Below are positions 23,351-34,900 of a stretch of DNA of 64,000 bases, one piece after another. Positions within the stretch are counted from its first letter, which is position 1, and each line of letters starts with the position of its first letter. Source of the DNA: Ectocarpus siliculosus (taxonomy: Eukaryota > Sar > Phaeophyceae > Ectocarpales > Ectocarpaceae); the NCBI GenBank assembly GCA_000310025.1, contig FN649747.1:1753802-1817801 (forward strand). Reading direction: 5' to 3'. A program made the translations under genes and the position numbers. Below the pieces are notes generated by a model. The model saw only the letters and a list, made by a program, of their open reading frames with translations, did no database searches and was not told the origin of the DNA.

Positions 23351-26300
23351 CTACAAGAGCTTTTCCGCCTGCTCGATCGCGTCCATGTCCGCGAAGAACT
23401 CCAGATTTCTGCTCGCGCGTGTTGCAGGGGCAGGCGCGGGACACGGCGAGGCAACGTAAGGACACGCACACACCGGGGAGAGGAGAGAGGGGGGCGTTGT
23501 GGGAACTTGGGCGACCAAGAAACAGGAGAGAGATGGACACACACAGACAGATAGATAGACAGACAGACAGACAAACAAGATAGACAAGACAGACAAGACA
23601 GACAGGCAGACAAGACAGACAAGACAGACGGACGAGACAGACAGACAGACAGACGAGACAGACAGACGAGACAGACAGACGAGACAGACAGACGGACGGA
23701 GACACCGAGACTCCCCCCCCCCCCACCCTCCTCCTCCTCCTCCTCCTCCTGCAACACCAAATAAGTCTGTGCGAAGGTTTCGGTACATACAAGTAATCGT
23801 CGGAAACAACCCAAGTCTGAACGCTTCAGCTGCAACAGCAGTGTAGCAACAACAGCAGCAGCAACAGCAGCATTTACAAATACGCGAAAATTACGGCCTA
23901 CAGTAGCCTAGCATATCCGACTTTCATGGAACGTAAATAAACATCGGCGAGTTTGTGAGTTTTCCGGCATGAAATGGCATGATGCATGAATGCATACCTC
24001 TGGTCTCCCCCACCACGCTGCATCATGTCGATGATAGCTCCGATGGATGACACCTTTAATAACACCGGGAGAAACACCGTGACCGTTAAACACATTGTGA
24101 CCGTTAGCCACAACATCACGAAGTAAACGAACGGAAAGAAAGCCCGCCACGTCTTGCGATCGGCGAGAAACAGGTCGTCCGCACCCAAAGCGAGCTTGAT
24201 CAAGCAAGCCTGGTGTGGTCCACGAACACAGATGTCTGAGAGCGGCAGCTCGCCCACGATTACGGGGTTCAAAGGCGAGGAATTGAACGCGAACAAAGAG
24301 TACAAGGGGATTTCAACCGCAAGGTGCACGTAAAGCAGGATCTATTCTATACACACCTCACGGCACATAGCCGGAAGGAACTATCATACCTCTGCGCGGC
24401 AAAACGTCACGGCACACAGCTGAAACTGGGGGAGATCTAGACTGACAACGGTCTTCCAGAAAAGACACTAAGCCTCAACAACAACTCTTCAAAGGACCCT
24501 TTCGCAGACGGGCTCAGCAACATGGACGACTCACGCTTGCAGCCCCGACTACCATACCACATGCTTGCGGTCACGTCGCTGACTCACTTGAATCGTCGGA
24601 GACTTCGCTTCGGAACCTCCCTCCGTCTCCAACCTGTCCCAGCTGGTCATCAGGTCGTCCACGTTGGTGAAGAGGGGCAGCTGCGGACGGACACACACAC
24701 AAAAAAAAAAAAAAAACGCCCGCGCCATGCACAGCAAAAAATTGTCGCGACTCATCTTCTTCGTGAAACTAGGGCAACGTCGTGTTGTACTTCGGTGAAA
24801 AAACAACGTTTCGATTCCCGATACAAGGTAAGGCCCCCCTGGAAAAATGCTCCGCCACACTGCTGTGCAGCCCCTGGAGCTCGGCACGGCTGCGGGAGAA
24901 GTGAGAGTGCCGACATCCCTGCGACCTCATCACACCTGTACTTCCCCTTTTTTAGTGTTCTTACCCCAGGGCACCCAGCATTTTACCCAGAACGATTAGT
25001 TCAAGTTCATGCGCCAGGGCACTCACCAAGACACATTTTTCCGTGCTGTAAAGATTTCCAACACATCCCTCCGACTACTGCGATACTAATAACTCCAACA
25101 GGTGGCCTGTCCGTGACTGTACACTGTACACTGTACAATACGGACATCTTCTGAGGCACACCCCGGCCTCTCCCATGCGAACACCAACAACGTATGCAAC
25201 AGCAAAAGGCCCCCGCCAGCGGGACGCGCACGTGTTCCAACGCACTATTATAGTACATACTACCGTAGGTTGCATGACATGACACAACATACCACACCCC
25301 GTGGGACGATTTTCAAGGCTCGATTCCTCCAAGACGATGAAGAAGAAGAGGATGCATCAATGACACGATGCGTACATGAGCTCTCAACACCCTGTCTCCA
25401 ACGCCGCCGTCTTGTGGCACCGCCTCCTCTCTTCTCTTTCTGCCGTGAGGAGGAATCGAGCTTTGGAAGTCGGGCCAGGGGGTGTGTGATATCTTCCATT
25501 ACCATACGGTAAGCAAACCAGTCGGCCGGGTACAATGTACGTCGGTCACCTTCATCTTGTTCCCCGTCCCTCTGAAGGCGAGGGTCTCCGCCGCCCACAC
25601 CGGCACGCCGCCCGCATCCGCGACGGCGTTCCAGCCCTGAGTCTGCCAACGACGGCGCGACACCAACGAGAACAAAAAAAATAAAAAATAAAAAAAACAT
25701 GAAAGAGTGAGAGCCGGATGGATCCAACGCCAAAACATGAGAAAAGTGGGAACATTCCAGCTTTTGAGTCTGCAACAACGACGCGACACCAGCGAGAAAG
25801 AACGAAAAAAATCGCAGCGGGGTCCACCGCGGGAAGATGAAAAGTGGGACACGGGGCGCGAAAACATGAAAAGCGGGACATGAGGCGCGGACACATGAAA
25901 AACGTGGGGAACAGCGGGGAGCCGTGTTTGTAAGACGGAGGTATGAAACGTGGCTTGTTCCGAAGCTATAACAGGCAAAGTTTTCTACTTCTGCGGGGTA
26001 ACATATATATATTTTCATGTGCACGCATGATGAGACGAGTGCGGGGTACAGTACACACGCGGGTGGGTGTGGATTGACGCACGTACCTGCTTTGAGATTA
26101 TTGGTTGGTTCGTGAGGAAGAATAACGTGACTGACAATGATTGGGCGGACAGAGGAGTGGATAGACTCCCGGTATCTCCAACTCTGGTCACGACGACTCA
26201 CGACCGTCTTTCACGCATTGCTTTTGTCGGAGATCACAGCAAAGCCGTGCCCACAGATATCGTAGCAGCCTGGGACGCGTCCGGTTCCTTGTTGGCGACG

Positions 26301-26709
26301 TTCTCCCGCAGAACACCCCAATATCTTCCCGCAGATACATTACACCGTGGACAATCTTCGCCATGTGTACTATTAATAAACAATACCACACGCTCGAGGG
26401 TGTGTTCCCGTACTAATAACGTACCTCCAGCGCCTGGGCGACCTGGTTGCTTCGCGGGATGATCCTGTAACGGGCGGAGAGGTCGCTAAGCCCCGAGGCC
26501 CCCGCGGCCACCGAATTCTTGTTCAGTCCCTTCTTCTTGATGAGCGGGTACCAGACGTCGTCGAGCGTCGTGGCCGCTACCTGTTGTTGTTTACGCCCCA
26601 GCAGAAACAAAAAGACGGATTGCCGGCACACAGCAGTACTTGGAACACGGGGACGCAAGGCACGAGAAAGAGAGAGAGAGGGAGACACATACACGAACAC
26701 ACACAGACG

Positions 26710-26767
<58 letters not shown>

Positions 26768-29700
26768 GCAGTTCCACGACAAGGACACCTATGTACGTGC
26801 TCCTTTCCTGTAACAGCAACACACCTTCGTCCCTTCCGCGCCCTTGAGGTCTTGAAGCTTTTCCTTGGCGTCTCCCGGGGACATGAAGAAGAGACCCTCG
26901 CCGTTCTCCACGTGCACGGCACCGCTCTCGTCCCTCAAGAAGAAGACCGGGATCTTTTTTTCACCAAGGCAAGGCACACGACAGAGGTCACGCACGCACG
27001 ACGGCAGCACGAGCCAAAAACACAAGGCGAACGAAAGGGTCCACGCAACTTACACAGAGAGGTCGCGCAAGGCACCACAAGCAGTAGAGCAGGACTGTTT
27101 CGGAGCGAAGGCGATTTAAGACGGGGGGGGGGGGGGGGGTTCCTTTCGCGGACGATCTTCCCAACGCTGTTGGGCCTCCACTAAATACCAAAAACAAAGA
27201 ACAAGGAAGGATTTGTCGGCTTTTTTTTACTCCAGGTTATTCAGTGGTACTGATTATTTCCTCTCCTTTCCAAGCTCTCCCCTCCGTCACCTGGGAAAGT
27301 TTCTTCTGGATCTCCGGCCTCGTCATGGCCGTCAGGATCCCTACAGGTGCAAACACATACACACACACACACACATACAGCCGGATAGCGCGGTCGATGG
27401 TTACAATGGAGACACACGCGCGAGAGAGAGCGCATGCGGGGCGGGGCATGAAAATCAGATGGATCGCCTTGTGCTCCAGGGGGCTCGGTCCCTGGCAAGC
27501 ATGGAGCAGCAAGTCTGATATATACCCACAGCACGGACGGTCGGTAGAGTATGGCGACCAAGACGCCCAAGCAAGAAGGACAGGCGGACAGACCACCGGG
27601 CCCTTCTTGAAAGCGCACACAATCAAGGCAAGTAGTGCGCGCAGGCCAGCAGTTTTAGGGCGGGGGGTTGAGGAGGACCATGCGAGTACTCAAACAAGGG
27701 AAACAGAAGCGCTTTTCCTCTTCTGTACCACCGTAGTAGCAACGTTAAAGTACACGGGAGACAAAGACACGTGGCGAAAAAGGGAAAGCATCATCGGGTT
27801 AGGGGTAGGAGTAGGGGTAGGGGTACCCTATACCTATGGAAGGCGTTCATCGTAACTCCATCAGAGGCGTTCTTTTCAGCGCACTGCTGGCTCAGGAGCT
27901 CAGCCCTCTCTCACCTCTTTCGGAAGTGTTACCGTCTTCGTCGACAACGCGTACAGTCTTAGGGCCTTTCGACTTTGGCAAGCAGCAGCGGCAGCAGCAG
28001 GTTGGGGCGCGGCGCGGCAGATCAGCTTTTCGTGTACCGACGTCGACACTGCGTCCGTTTACAGCGGGGAAGGGGACCTCTGTGTCCTCCCTTCAGGCCT
28101 ACTCTCTCATGTCACCAAGCGTTTAGAGAGACGACCTACGTTGCGTATGCCGTCGTGTAGCGCAGAGCCCCAGCCGTAGATCAGACCAACCACTCTAACA
28201 TAGTGGGGGCGACGCAGACTGCAACAGGGACCCCCCCACCAGGCGCGGGGCCCCCGACTCAAGACCGACCCCCAAGACCGGTGCTTTACCAAGTACAACG
28301 GCCCCCCACACACTGAAACCAGTACAATAGAAACCTCATACTAAAACCTATACCGGGCCAGTGATAACGTGCACTTAACCTTCGACTTTTGTAGCAGTCT
28401 CTCCCGATATGTACGCCACGAAGACACTGCTGTTCGTGTCTAGACGTCTTGCAGGGACGTCGTAAAATTCCAGAACAAAACAACTTACTTGTCGCAACAT
28501 CAGATCAGAATTGTCAGCTCATCATGCGGTCAACCACTACCTAAAAAGCAGCGGTCAAGTCCGTTCTTCAGAGGTTCTTCGCTACACCGCCCCACCAAAA
28601 AAAATTTCACGGGTGCATCCACACGTTCAATCGAGGGTGAGAAAAGTGCTGCAGTTCCCTGCTGGAATCGCGAGGTCTTCATGTGTAGCAGACAGAGGAT
28701 CGATTTTCGCGACCACGGCGCCGCTTTCACGCTCTCCTCAATTGAAGGGAAAACCTATACCCCAGGTTTTACTACTTTTACCACTTGAATTGCAAGAAAT
28801 GACCACGATCAAGAAGCGTGGGCTAACTCGGAAAAAGACAGGGGTCACCGAAACTACATACGACAGAAAGCACTACCACGTCGAGCGAACGACAGGAACA
28901 AAGACAGCTGAGCGTTGATGGCGAGGAAGGATACGAGTGCAACCCTGGCATTATGGAAGTGACCTTTCAAAAAGGGTCTCATATCCCCCCCAACGTCTGT
29001 CAAGAGAATGGTTCCCTCCTTTCACAGCAGTGTAAGCGCAGGTTAAAACCACGTTAAAATTAAAATCTAACGACGTGAGAATAAGGGGGAGTACGTCGTT
29101 CAAGTACAACGTTCGGTTCAAGGTGGGTCAAGCAATAAAAAACTCCCATCTCGAACGGGTATTGTTGTGTTTTCGGTGTTTGTATGCATATTTTCAAGTT
29201 AAAAGACCGGGCCCGCTTTCTCTCGGCTCGCTTTCTGTCCCACCTACCTGCTGCTGTGGCCCCAATGACAAAAATGGGATCGCCGACACCCCGATGGTCG
29301 AGCCGACGATCAGGACGGTCCCCAGGGTCTTCGCCGATCGTGTGCAGCAAAAGGTACATGCGGGCGCAGCAGCGGCAACGGTGATATTTCGATGTGGGTG
29401 TGTGTTCCACACACACAAATTTGATGCATAAGAGATGGAAGCCAGCCTTTTCGTCTGCAGCAGTAGGAGGTCACCTCAAATGGATACGAGCACGGTAATT
29501 GCCCCCTATGCCTTGGCTACCCGACAACGGTGATGCACGAACAAGGCAGAGAGCAAGAGCGCGCGTGGATGCTGCTGCCTGTTTCGCGTGCCAACTTCTG
29601 TAAGCGCTGCGTTGTACACAAGGGAAGGTTCCAAGGAAACGACCGGCCAATTTGCTTCACCACGTTGTTCTACAGCAGCATTTAGAAGTCGAAAAATAAA

Positions 29701-30702
29701 CCATTGGAACAGTCAGCGCTGACAAGCCTACACGGCTTGAATTCGGCTTGCACAGCGGTACGACCAGCGATTGAAGACGAAAGTAAAAGAGCCCGTCCTT
29801 CGACCGATCCGCCACGAAAGGCTGGGGCTACTCGCGTGCAAAGCAGCCACAAGTAAGTCTTGAGTACACATCAGCAGCGCAAGTGGCACCTTCGTGAAGT
29901 TAGGTTTGGTCATAGAGAGTGGCCGAACGCCCCTGGCGTGGTTCCGGCTTTCGGTGACCCGCCCATAAGCCTCTTGAGTCCCCACTGCTGGCAAGCGGAG
30001 AGGGGGCGAGAGAGGCCAGTCGAGAGCAACCAACCGCAGCAGCATGAGAAATGGGGATACACGAAGAAGCAGCAGAACGGTGAGGTGGTTGCGGTACGAA
30101 GATCGAGCAATGGATGGGCTTGCGTGCAGTTCTTCGCGCTAAGGCAAAGATGTATTTAATCACCACCGTACAGCAGTACATGTACATGTATTACTGCTGT
30201 GTGCGCATACTTGTAGCAATGACCTGGCATTTGTGGTGTTCATGATTCCGATCATCTCCGGAGATACGCTGTGTCGGCGTCGATCATGCTGATACGCTGC
30301 CGTTGACGTGTCCACATGTGATATCACTCGATTGGAATCTCTACACCGCGCAAGGAGCGAGTTGGCCGTACGCCACGCCTTGCACTACAGCAACAGTAGC
30401 CCTAACCATGATGCTACTCGAAATATCAACACCCGTTGGGTCTTTCCGCCCCTACTCTCCCTCTAACATGAATGAGCTCTTGCAGAGCGGCTCTCTCACT
30501 CACCTAGGAAACCGTTGCCGCGGGTAGAGCTAGCACGCAGCGCACTACGTGCGCAAGAAGAGGCAATGAACCCATGCACCGAGGCGACAAGGAAGAGGCC
30601 TGCAGGCGAGCGGGTGAGCGAGTGAGTGGAGAGCACGAAGGTCACGGACAACAACGGGGCTACTGCTGTAGCGCGTTGGCATGATGAGGCACATGAGCAC
30701 AT
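23351..30702 (-). CDS. Tic22-like plastid protein import component with bipartite presequence and hydrophobic C-terminal exon
   Basis: Eight exons in coding order: 30702-30504, 27340-27291, 26953-26825, 26580-26425, 25642-25550, 24680-24588, 24341-23998, 23408-23351. They total 1122 bp (373 aa) with every phase consistent. The N-terminus is signal-peptide-like, ending LFLVASVHG|FIASS, so secondary-plastid targeting is inferred. The core follows Tic22: IPVFFLRDESGAV, LFFMSPGDAKEKLQDLK, VAATTLDDVWYPLIKKKG, YRIIPRSNQVAQALE, GGVPVWAAETLAF, LPLFTNVDDL. Tic22 is a chaperone-like factor in the intermembrane space of the plastid import route. The seventh exon (114 codons) adds a strong hydrophobic stretch (FFPFVYFVMLWLTVTMCLTV), not usual in Tic22. 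It is needed to keep phase with the last exon, NLEFFADMDAIEQAEKLL-stop. The first exon is the least certain; the 3.16-kb first intron could hide another. Confidence 0.8.
23540..23702. repeat. GACA/GATA-type microsatellite
   Basis: About 160 bp of degenerate (GACA)n with GATA, GACAA and GACGA variants, followed by a C-run and (CTC)n to 23750. It lies in the last intron of the Tic22-like gene and creates several false open frames. Confidence 0.95.
25261..25511. mobile_element. MITE-like element, copy 1 (about 251 bp)
   Basis: The left end TACCGTAGGTTGCATGACAT, then CACACCCCGTGGGACGATTTTCAAGGCTCGATTCCTC, is mirrored by GAGGAATCGAGCTTTGGAAGTCGGGCCAGGGGGTGTGTGATATC and the right end TACGGTA. The same ends and subterminal blocks occur at 44736-44951 and 59260-59566. 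It has no coding capacity. It sits in an intron of the Tic22-like gene, 38 bp downstream of the exon at 25550-25642. Confidence 0.82.
25632..25915 (-). repeat. Tandem duplication copying a Tic22 splice acceptor
   Basis: On the plus strand, CCAGCCCTGAGTCTGCCAACGACGGCGCGACACCAACGAGAA at 25632 recurs as CCAGCTTTTGAGTCTGCAACAACGACGCGACACCAGCGAGAA near 25757. The first copy contains the real minus-strand acceptor. Three shorter AAACATGAAAAGYGGGACA-type repeats follow at 25830-25915. Confidence 0.8.
26712..26762. repeat. (GA)n microsatellite
   Basis: About 50 bp of pure GA in a Tic22 intron. Confidence 0.95.
27341..30503. other. First intron of the Tic22-like gene (3.16 kb)
   Basis: This interval sits between two exons with matching phase 1. 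It contains one exon-like stretch at about 29248-29330 (-), reading LGTVLIVGSTIGVSAIPFL and ending at a strong donor CAG|GTAGGT. Its phase (0) does not fit between the flanking exons, so I left it out. A tRNA-like relic lies at 28248-28307. Confidence 0.4.
28248..28307 (-). pseudogene. Possible tRNA-Pro(UGG)-like relic
   Basis: Read on the minus strand, GGGGCC at the 5' side can pair with GGCCCC at the 3' side. GGTAAAGC resembles the D-arm/A-box. ACCGGT-CTTGGGG-GTCGGT forms a 6-bp stem with a 7-nt loop whose anticodon would be UGG with U33. The T-arm is shortened to TCTTGAGTC, so it cannot be a normal tRNA gene. It may be a decayed tRNA or a tRNA-derived SINE head, or chance. Confidence 0.2.
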
Positions 30703-30891
30703 GAGAGTTGTGTCTACGGCGGCGGTCTTCACCTCAGGTTGCACCGCCGCCATGCATACTTCTGCACTGCTGTATAATGTACCAGCTTCTAGATGAGCTG
30801 GGTTAAACACACACACCTGTCACGCCGCATAGGCTTGTCCCCTTCATCTTTCCTTGTGGACGTTAAGGCTGAGAGTAGGCGAGGAGAGAGG

Positions 30892-30941
<50 letters not shown>

Positions 30942-31987
30942 CAGCAGACACAGCAGGAGCGAGGTTGCAATTTGTTTCCGTCGGTCGGGACTGTCAGGTC
31001 TGTGCCGTGCGCTGGGGCATTGAGCCGCCATCGGCGGTTACGTGCGCTATCTACGTGATCAACTGTGTCCGATAAGCATGTCTCAGGCCTATAAGACCGA
31101 CACATGACACTAGTAACCAGCGGTTGTTGGGTGTTTTTAGCTGGACTTTTTGGGGTACAGGTGTCGTGCAGGTGTGCTGCCTGTGGTTGTTTCCACGTTC
31201 CACGTGCTCCACGTGCAGCAGCCCCTGGTGGATTTTATCCGCTTTATTTGTGCTCAAAGGACGTTACACAGAAGCGTTATTACCTCACTTGCACATGAAG
31301 TCCTTCTCGCGGGTAGTGGTCCGTTCTTCTGGGAAATGAGTGTCGTTGTGATCCAGTCCGTTTGGCCGTTTGGATCTAGCCCGAGACTCTGTCGGCCGTT
31401 GCGTGCATGCATAGTATGTTGAAGAACCCACTAAATACATAACGGCAAACATGAGCCACGTTTAACGTGTCGGATCTTGGATCTTGGATCCATCCGCGGG
31501 TATCTCGATGTTTTTTGTTTTGCAAGCACGTCTTCAGCCAGCCAGCCAGCCAGAGAGATCCCTTTACAACCTGATTGGTCTAGACGAAGATCGGCGAGAT
31601 CATCCAACACACCGAACGTCAGCACACGGAAAAAGTCGAAACTTGCACGACGCAGGAGGTGATGTCTCCCCCATATGGCCAAAATTCCTGATGAAGAATG
31701 GCATGCTGTTCAGCACTTGCATGCCATGCCGGGCGCCGGGCACCCACGTCGACAACGATTGGTGTCCCCCCCCACGACACTCCCAACTCTCAACCGCACA
31801 CCCTGCCGTACGACGATTCAACGTTTTGCGACATTTGGTAGACTATTCTCCCTTGAACGGCTATACCATCTGAAGTAGCTGCATCCTCTTTCAAAATGAA
31901 AAAAAAAAACGAATGCTACTACTCTTCTTGTGCATGGTGGCCGGCTTACAAAAAGCTCCCTCTTTGTTCCCAAATGAGCCACATGCT
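30703..31987. other. Intergenic region between tandem Tic22-like and UFL1 genes
   Basis: Both neighbours are on the minus strand, so this holds the UFL1 3' UTR and the Tic22 promoter. Nothing coding is recognised apart from the microsatellite at 30898-30942. Confidence 0.5.
30898..30942. repeat. (GACA)n microsatellite
   Basis: About ten perfect GACA units, just upstream of the Tic22-like gene's start codon on its coding strand. Confidence 0.95.
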
Positions 31988-34900
31988 TCAGGCACCGTAT
32001 GCCATCCCCAGCACGCGGGCAGCCTCTACAGACTCCATGAGCCGCACACCCGCGGTGGCGTCCTTGTCCCTTGCCTTCTCAGCCTTGACGCGAACAACGC
32101 CGTCGTTGTTGCCAACCGAAGAATCTTCTGCCGCGCCTCGGCCGCTCTCGCCGGCATCAGCCCAAGTAGCCACAGCTTCAGAGGCCTTCCGAAAAAAAGA
32201 GGAGGGAATAGGATCAACATGGATAGATAGGTTCCACGGCAGTGGGGTGGTACATAAATATGTTATATTTTTTAGCCTACTACTGCTGCTGTTGTCCACA
32301 TGCACAATTTGTACCACGAAAGCTAGTTCGAAACCACATGCGTGTCGGGTTCTGGTCCAACAACCTCAAAACGACTGCCGAAGGGGACCGATACCCATGG
32401 GACACCAACAACAAATAAATCCGCACGGTCACGTCTGGGGGGTGAAGCAAACCATGACTCCAAGGAAGGATACATACAGAAACAACAAACAGCAGTGTGA
32501 AGAGATTTCGTGTCTCCGGTCGACGCAAGGCTCAACGCCGCCGGCACCGCAATCAAAAGCCCTCCGCTGTCCATTCTTAAAATCCCCAACCGCGGCGTCA
32601 CCCAACCAAAAACATTCAGGTGATCCCCACACGAAGAACTACTTCGTAGCTCGTAAAAACGTCTCCCTCAGGGCAGGGTAACGCCCATCTTCACCTGAAG
32701 TTCCCGCTGGAGACCGGAGAGACACTCTTCTGTCTCTGAAGAGACATGTCCTCGAACTGCGTCTAGCAGCACCCCGGCCCAGGGCTGCTGCTGCTGCTGC
32801 TGCTGGCTGCTATCGTGCCCGCCTTCTTGCGTCGGCTGCGGGAGCCCCGGGGTTGGAAGCAAGGGGGTAGCCCCGGTGACGCTCTGGAACACCACAAGTG
32901 CGGCAAAGTGGAAGACGTCTCGCTCTGGAGGGGGGGGGCGAGGCAAGTCACACCCAAGGAAGCGGCAACGCGGAAGAGAGCGTCAAAATCTCGCCGGCGG
33001 AGAAGGCAGGCACTCGTGTCGTGCCGTCAAACGTACACGTTCATTTGGTCGGCTTTTTGAAGCTGAGAGCTTTCGTTTCTTCCTACCTTTCAAATAGCCG
33101 TCGTAAATCGACTGTGTCTGTTGTGGGACCGCAGAGGAGAAGGACGAATGCGCTTTCGAGATTCTGCTGTGTGATGATAGAATTACGTAGCCCACCGCAA
33201 AGCTACCAGGCCCGGCCACAACTTCACAACTACAACGAAGCAACGCCACAGCAGTTTGCTCAACATCCAAGTGTTCAACTTCAACGTCGCCGTACGAAAG
33301 CAAGAGTAATGGAAGGTTGGCTGGTCACCGCCTCCGACCGTCGTCGCACCTGAGACGCTTCGGAACAAGCTCGCCTTCGTCTCCCGCTGTCTGTCTTCGA
33401 CCATCAGGCGTTCTTGGCGCTTGTCCAGACGCCTACCGACCAGGTTGCACACGGGAAACACCTGCTAGGGCAGAGCGTCGGGCCGAGTTTATGTAGCTGG
33501 TGGTAAACAAGGACAAACAGTTCAACGATAACGATAGACATCTCTCCGAATCTGGTACAAAGTACACCATTGACGAGCTGCAGCGGGGTTCATGCCTCTC
33601 TTGCGACGTTCTTTGCGCCACGACAAACCCAGTTTGCTGCGACTATGCAACGGAACAAGAGCATCATGAGAGAATTCCTCAGTTACGCGAAAAATATGGT
33701 TACGTCGATGCGCGTGACACGAATCGCGTCAAATGTAACACGCCCCAAGAGTCGCGAAACCTGTCCGAAACTAGCGCTACTTCCACATCGCGACTCAAAG
33801 ACATAGAAGTGGTTTTCTTCAAGTGAGGCATGCATAGAGCGGTGAGAAGAAACGGTATAATACTTCGGATACCCTCTCCTACGCTAACCCGTCCATCTGA
33901 ACGAGACACTGCCTGAAAGGAAGAACCCTTCTGAGACACGAGACCCCTTTCAACAGGCGAGCCTCAAAACGCAACACCCTTACAAAGCTCATTGATTCGG
34001 AACGATACAACAGCAGGCAACAGAGAAGAAGAGAGGGTGTCCCGGACGAAAGCTGCGCAGGAACGCACTTGGCGTGGTCGCTGCCGCAGACAGGCCCGGA
34101 CGAGGACGGACCCAACCTGCCACTGCTGTCATCTTCTCTATTATTTTTTATTTTCCTTTATCGTGAAGGCGTGGGCATACATACATACATACATACATAC
34201 GTACATACCTGATCTTCGAGAGTCTCACAGAAATCCGACAGCTGACAGCCGGCCGTCGCGGCCTGCCACAGGCGCACGAGGGATCCCGCCACGTCTCCGG
34301 ACAGAACCTCGGCTAGAGCGGAACAAGCAGCCTGCGGATACGCCAAAAAATAAAGCGCGCGCCCCAAGCATAAAACGTGCGACGGCGATTAGCGACGGGC
34401 GTGTACGTGGTGTCTGCGAGGTTGGGCGTAAGATCGATCTCCAGAAACTGCTGTCGCTCTTGTAATAACGTCAAGCCAGCGTGCAGCAGCACTGCTACTT
34501 GCAACGTGATGTTGTTGGAGCTGTGGTGAACGCTTTTTGCCACCTTCAGGACTTGAAAATTCCTCCTTCGTTCTTGTCAGTACTCCCAAAGCCTCTTCGT
34601 TGATCCCACCGAGAGCGGGAGATGCCACTTCGCTCAAGGGTGTGTGCGCGGAGGGAGACCAACGATATTCATATCACCAACGAACCTTGGAAATGAAAGG
34701 CATGCGCTCCTCTGGACGTCGGCATGCTCCTCCGTCCTGTGAAGCGAACGGGATACCCTGTTGAAAGGCAAGGGCAGCCGGAGCGTCAGCTACACCGACA
34801 CACCAGATGCACGCACACTTCGAAGGTGACGCATCTCCGAATCAGTCCCCGGTACGTTCCGTCAACGGCATCTGGTATCAAAGTATTTCCGTATCCACAA

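Noticed and set aside
23540-23702. CRISPR-like regular repeats
   Set aside because: These are 4-bp microsatellite units without spacers, in a eukaryotic intron.
29248-29330. Minus-strand exon-like hydrophobic stretch LGTVLIVGSTIGVSAIPFL
   Set aside because: Phase does not fit between Tic22 exons 1 and 2 and no homologue is recognised; it could be an alternative exon.
32668-32694. UFL1 ending at the TGA at 32668
   Set aside because: A good donor at 32694 and a phase-0 final exon at 32185-31988 give a length close to the family. The short ending remains possible.
32983-33303. 106-aa minus-strand open frame
   Set aside because: Falls between UFL1 exons that already join in phase; no homology seen.
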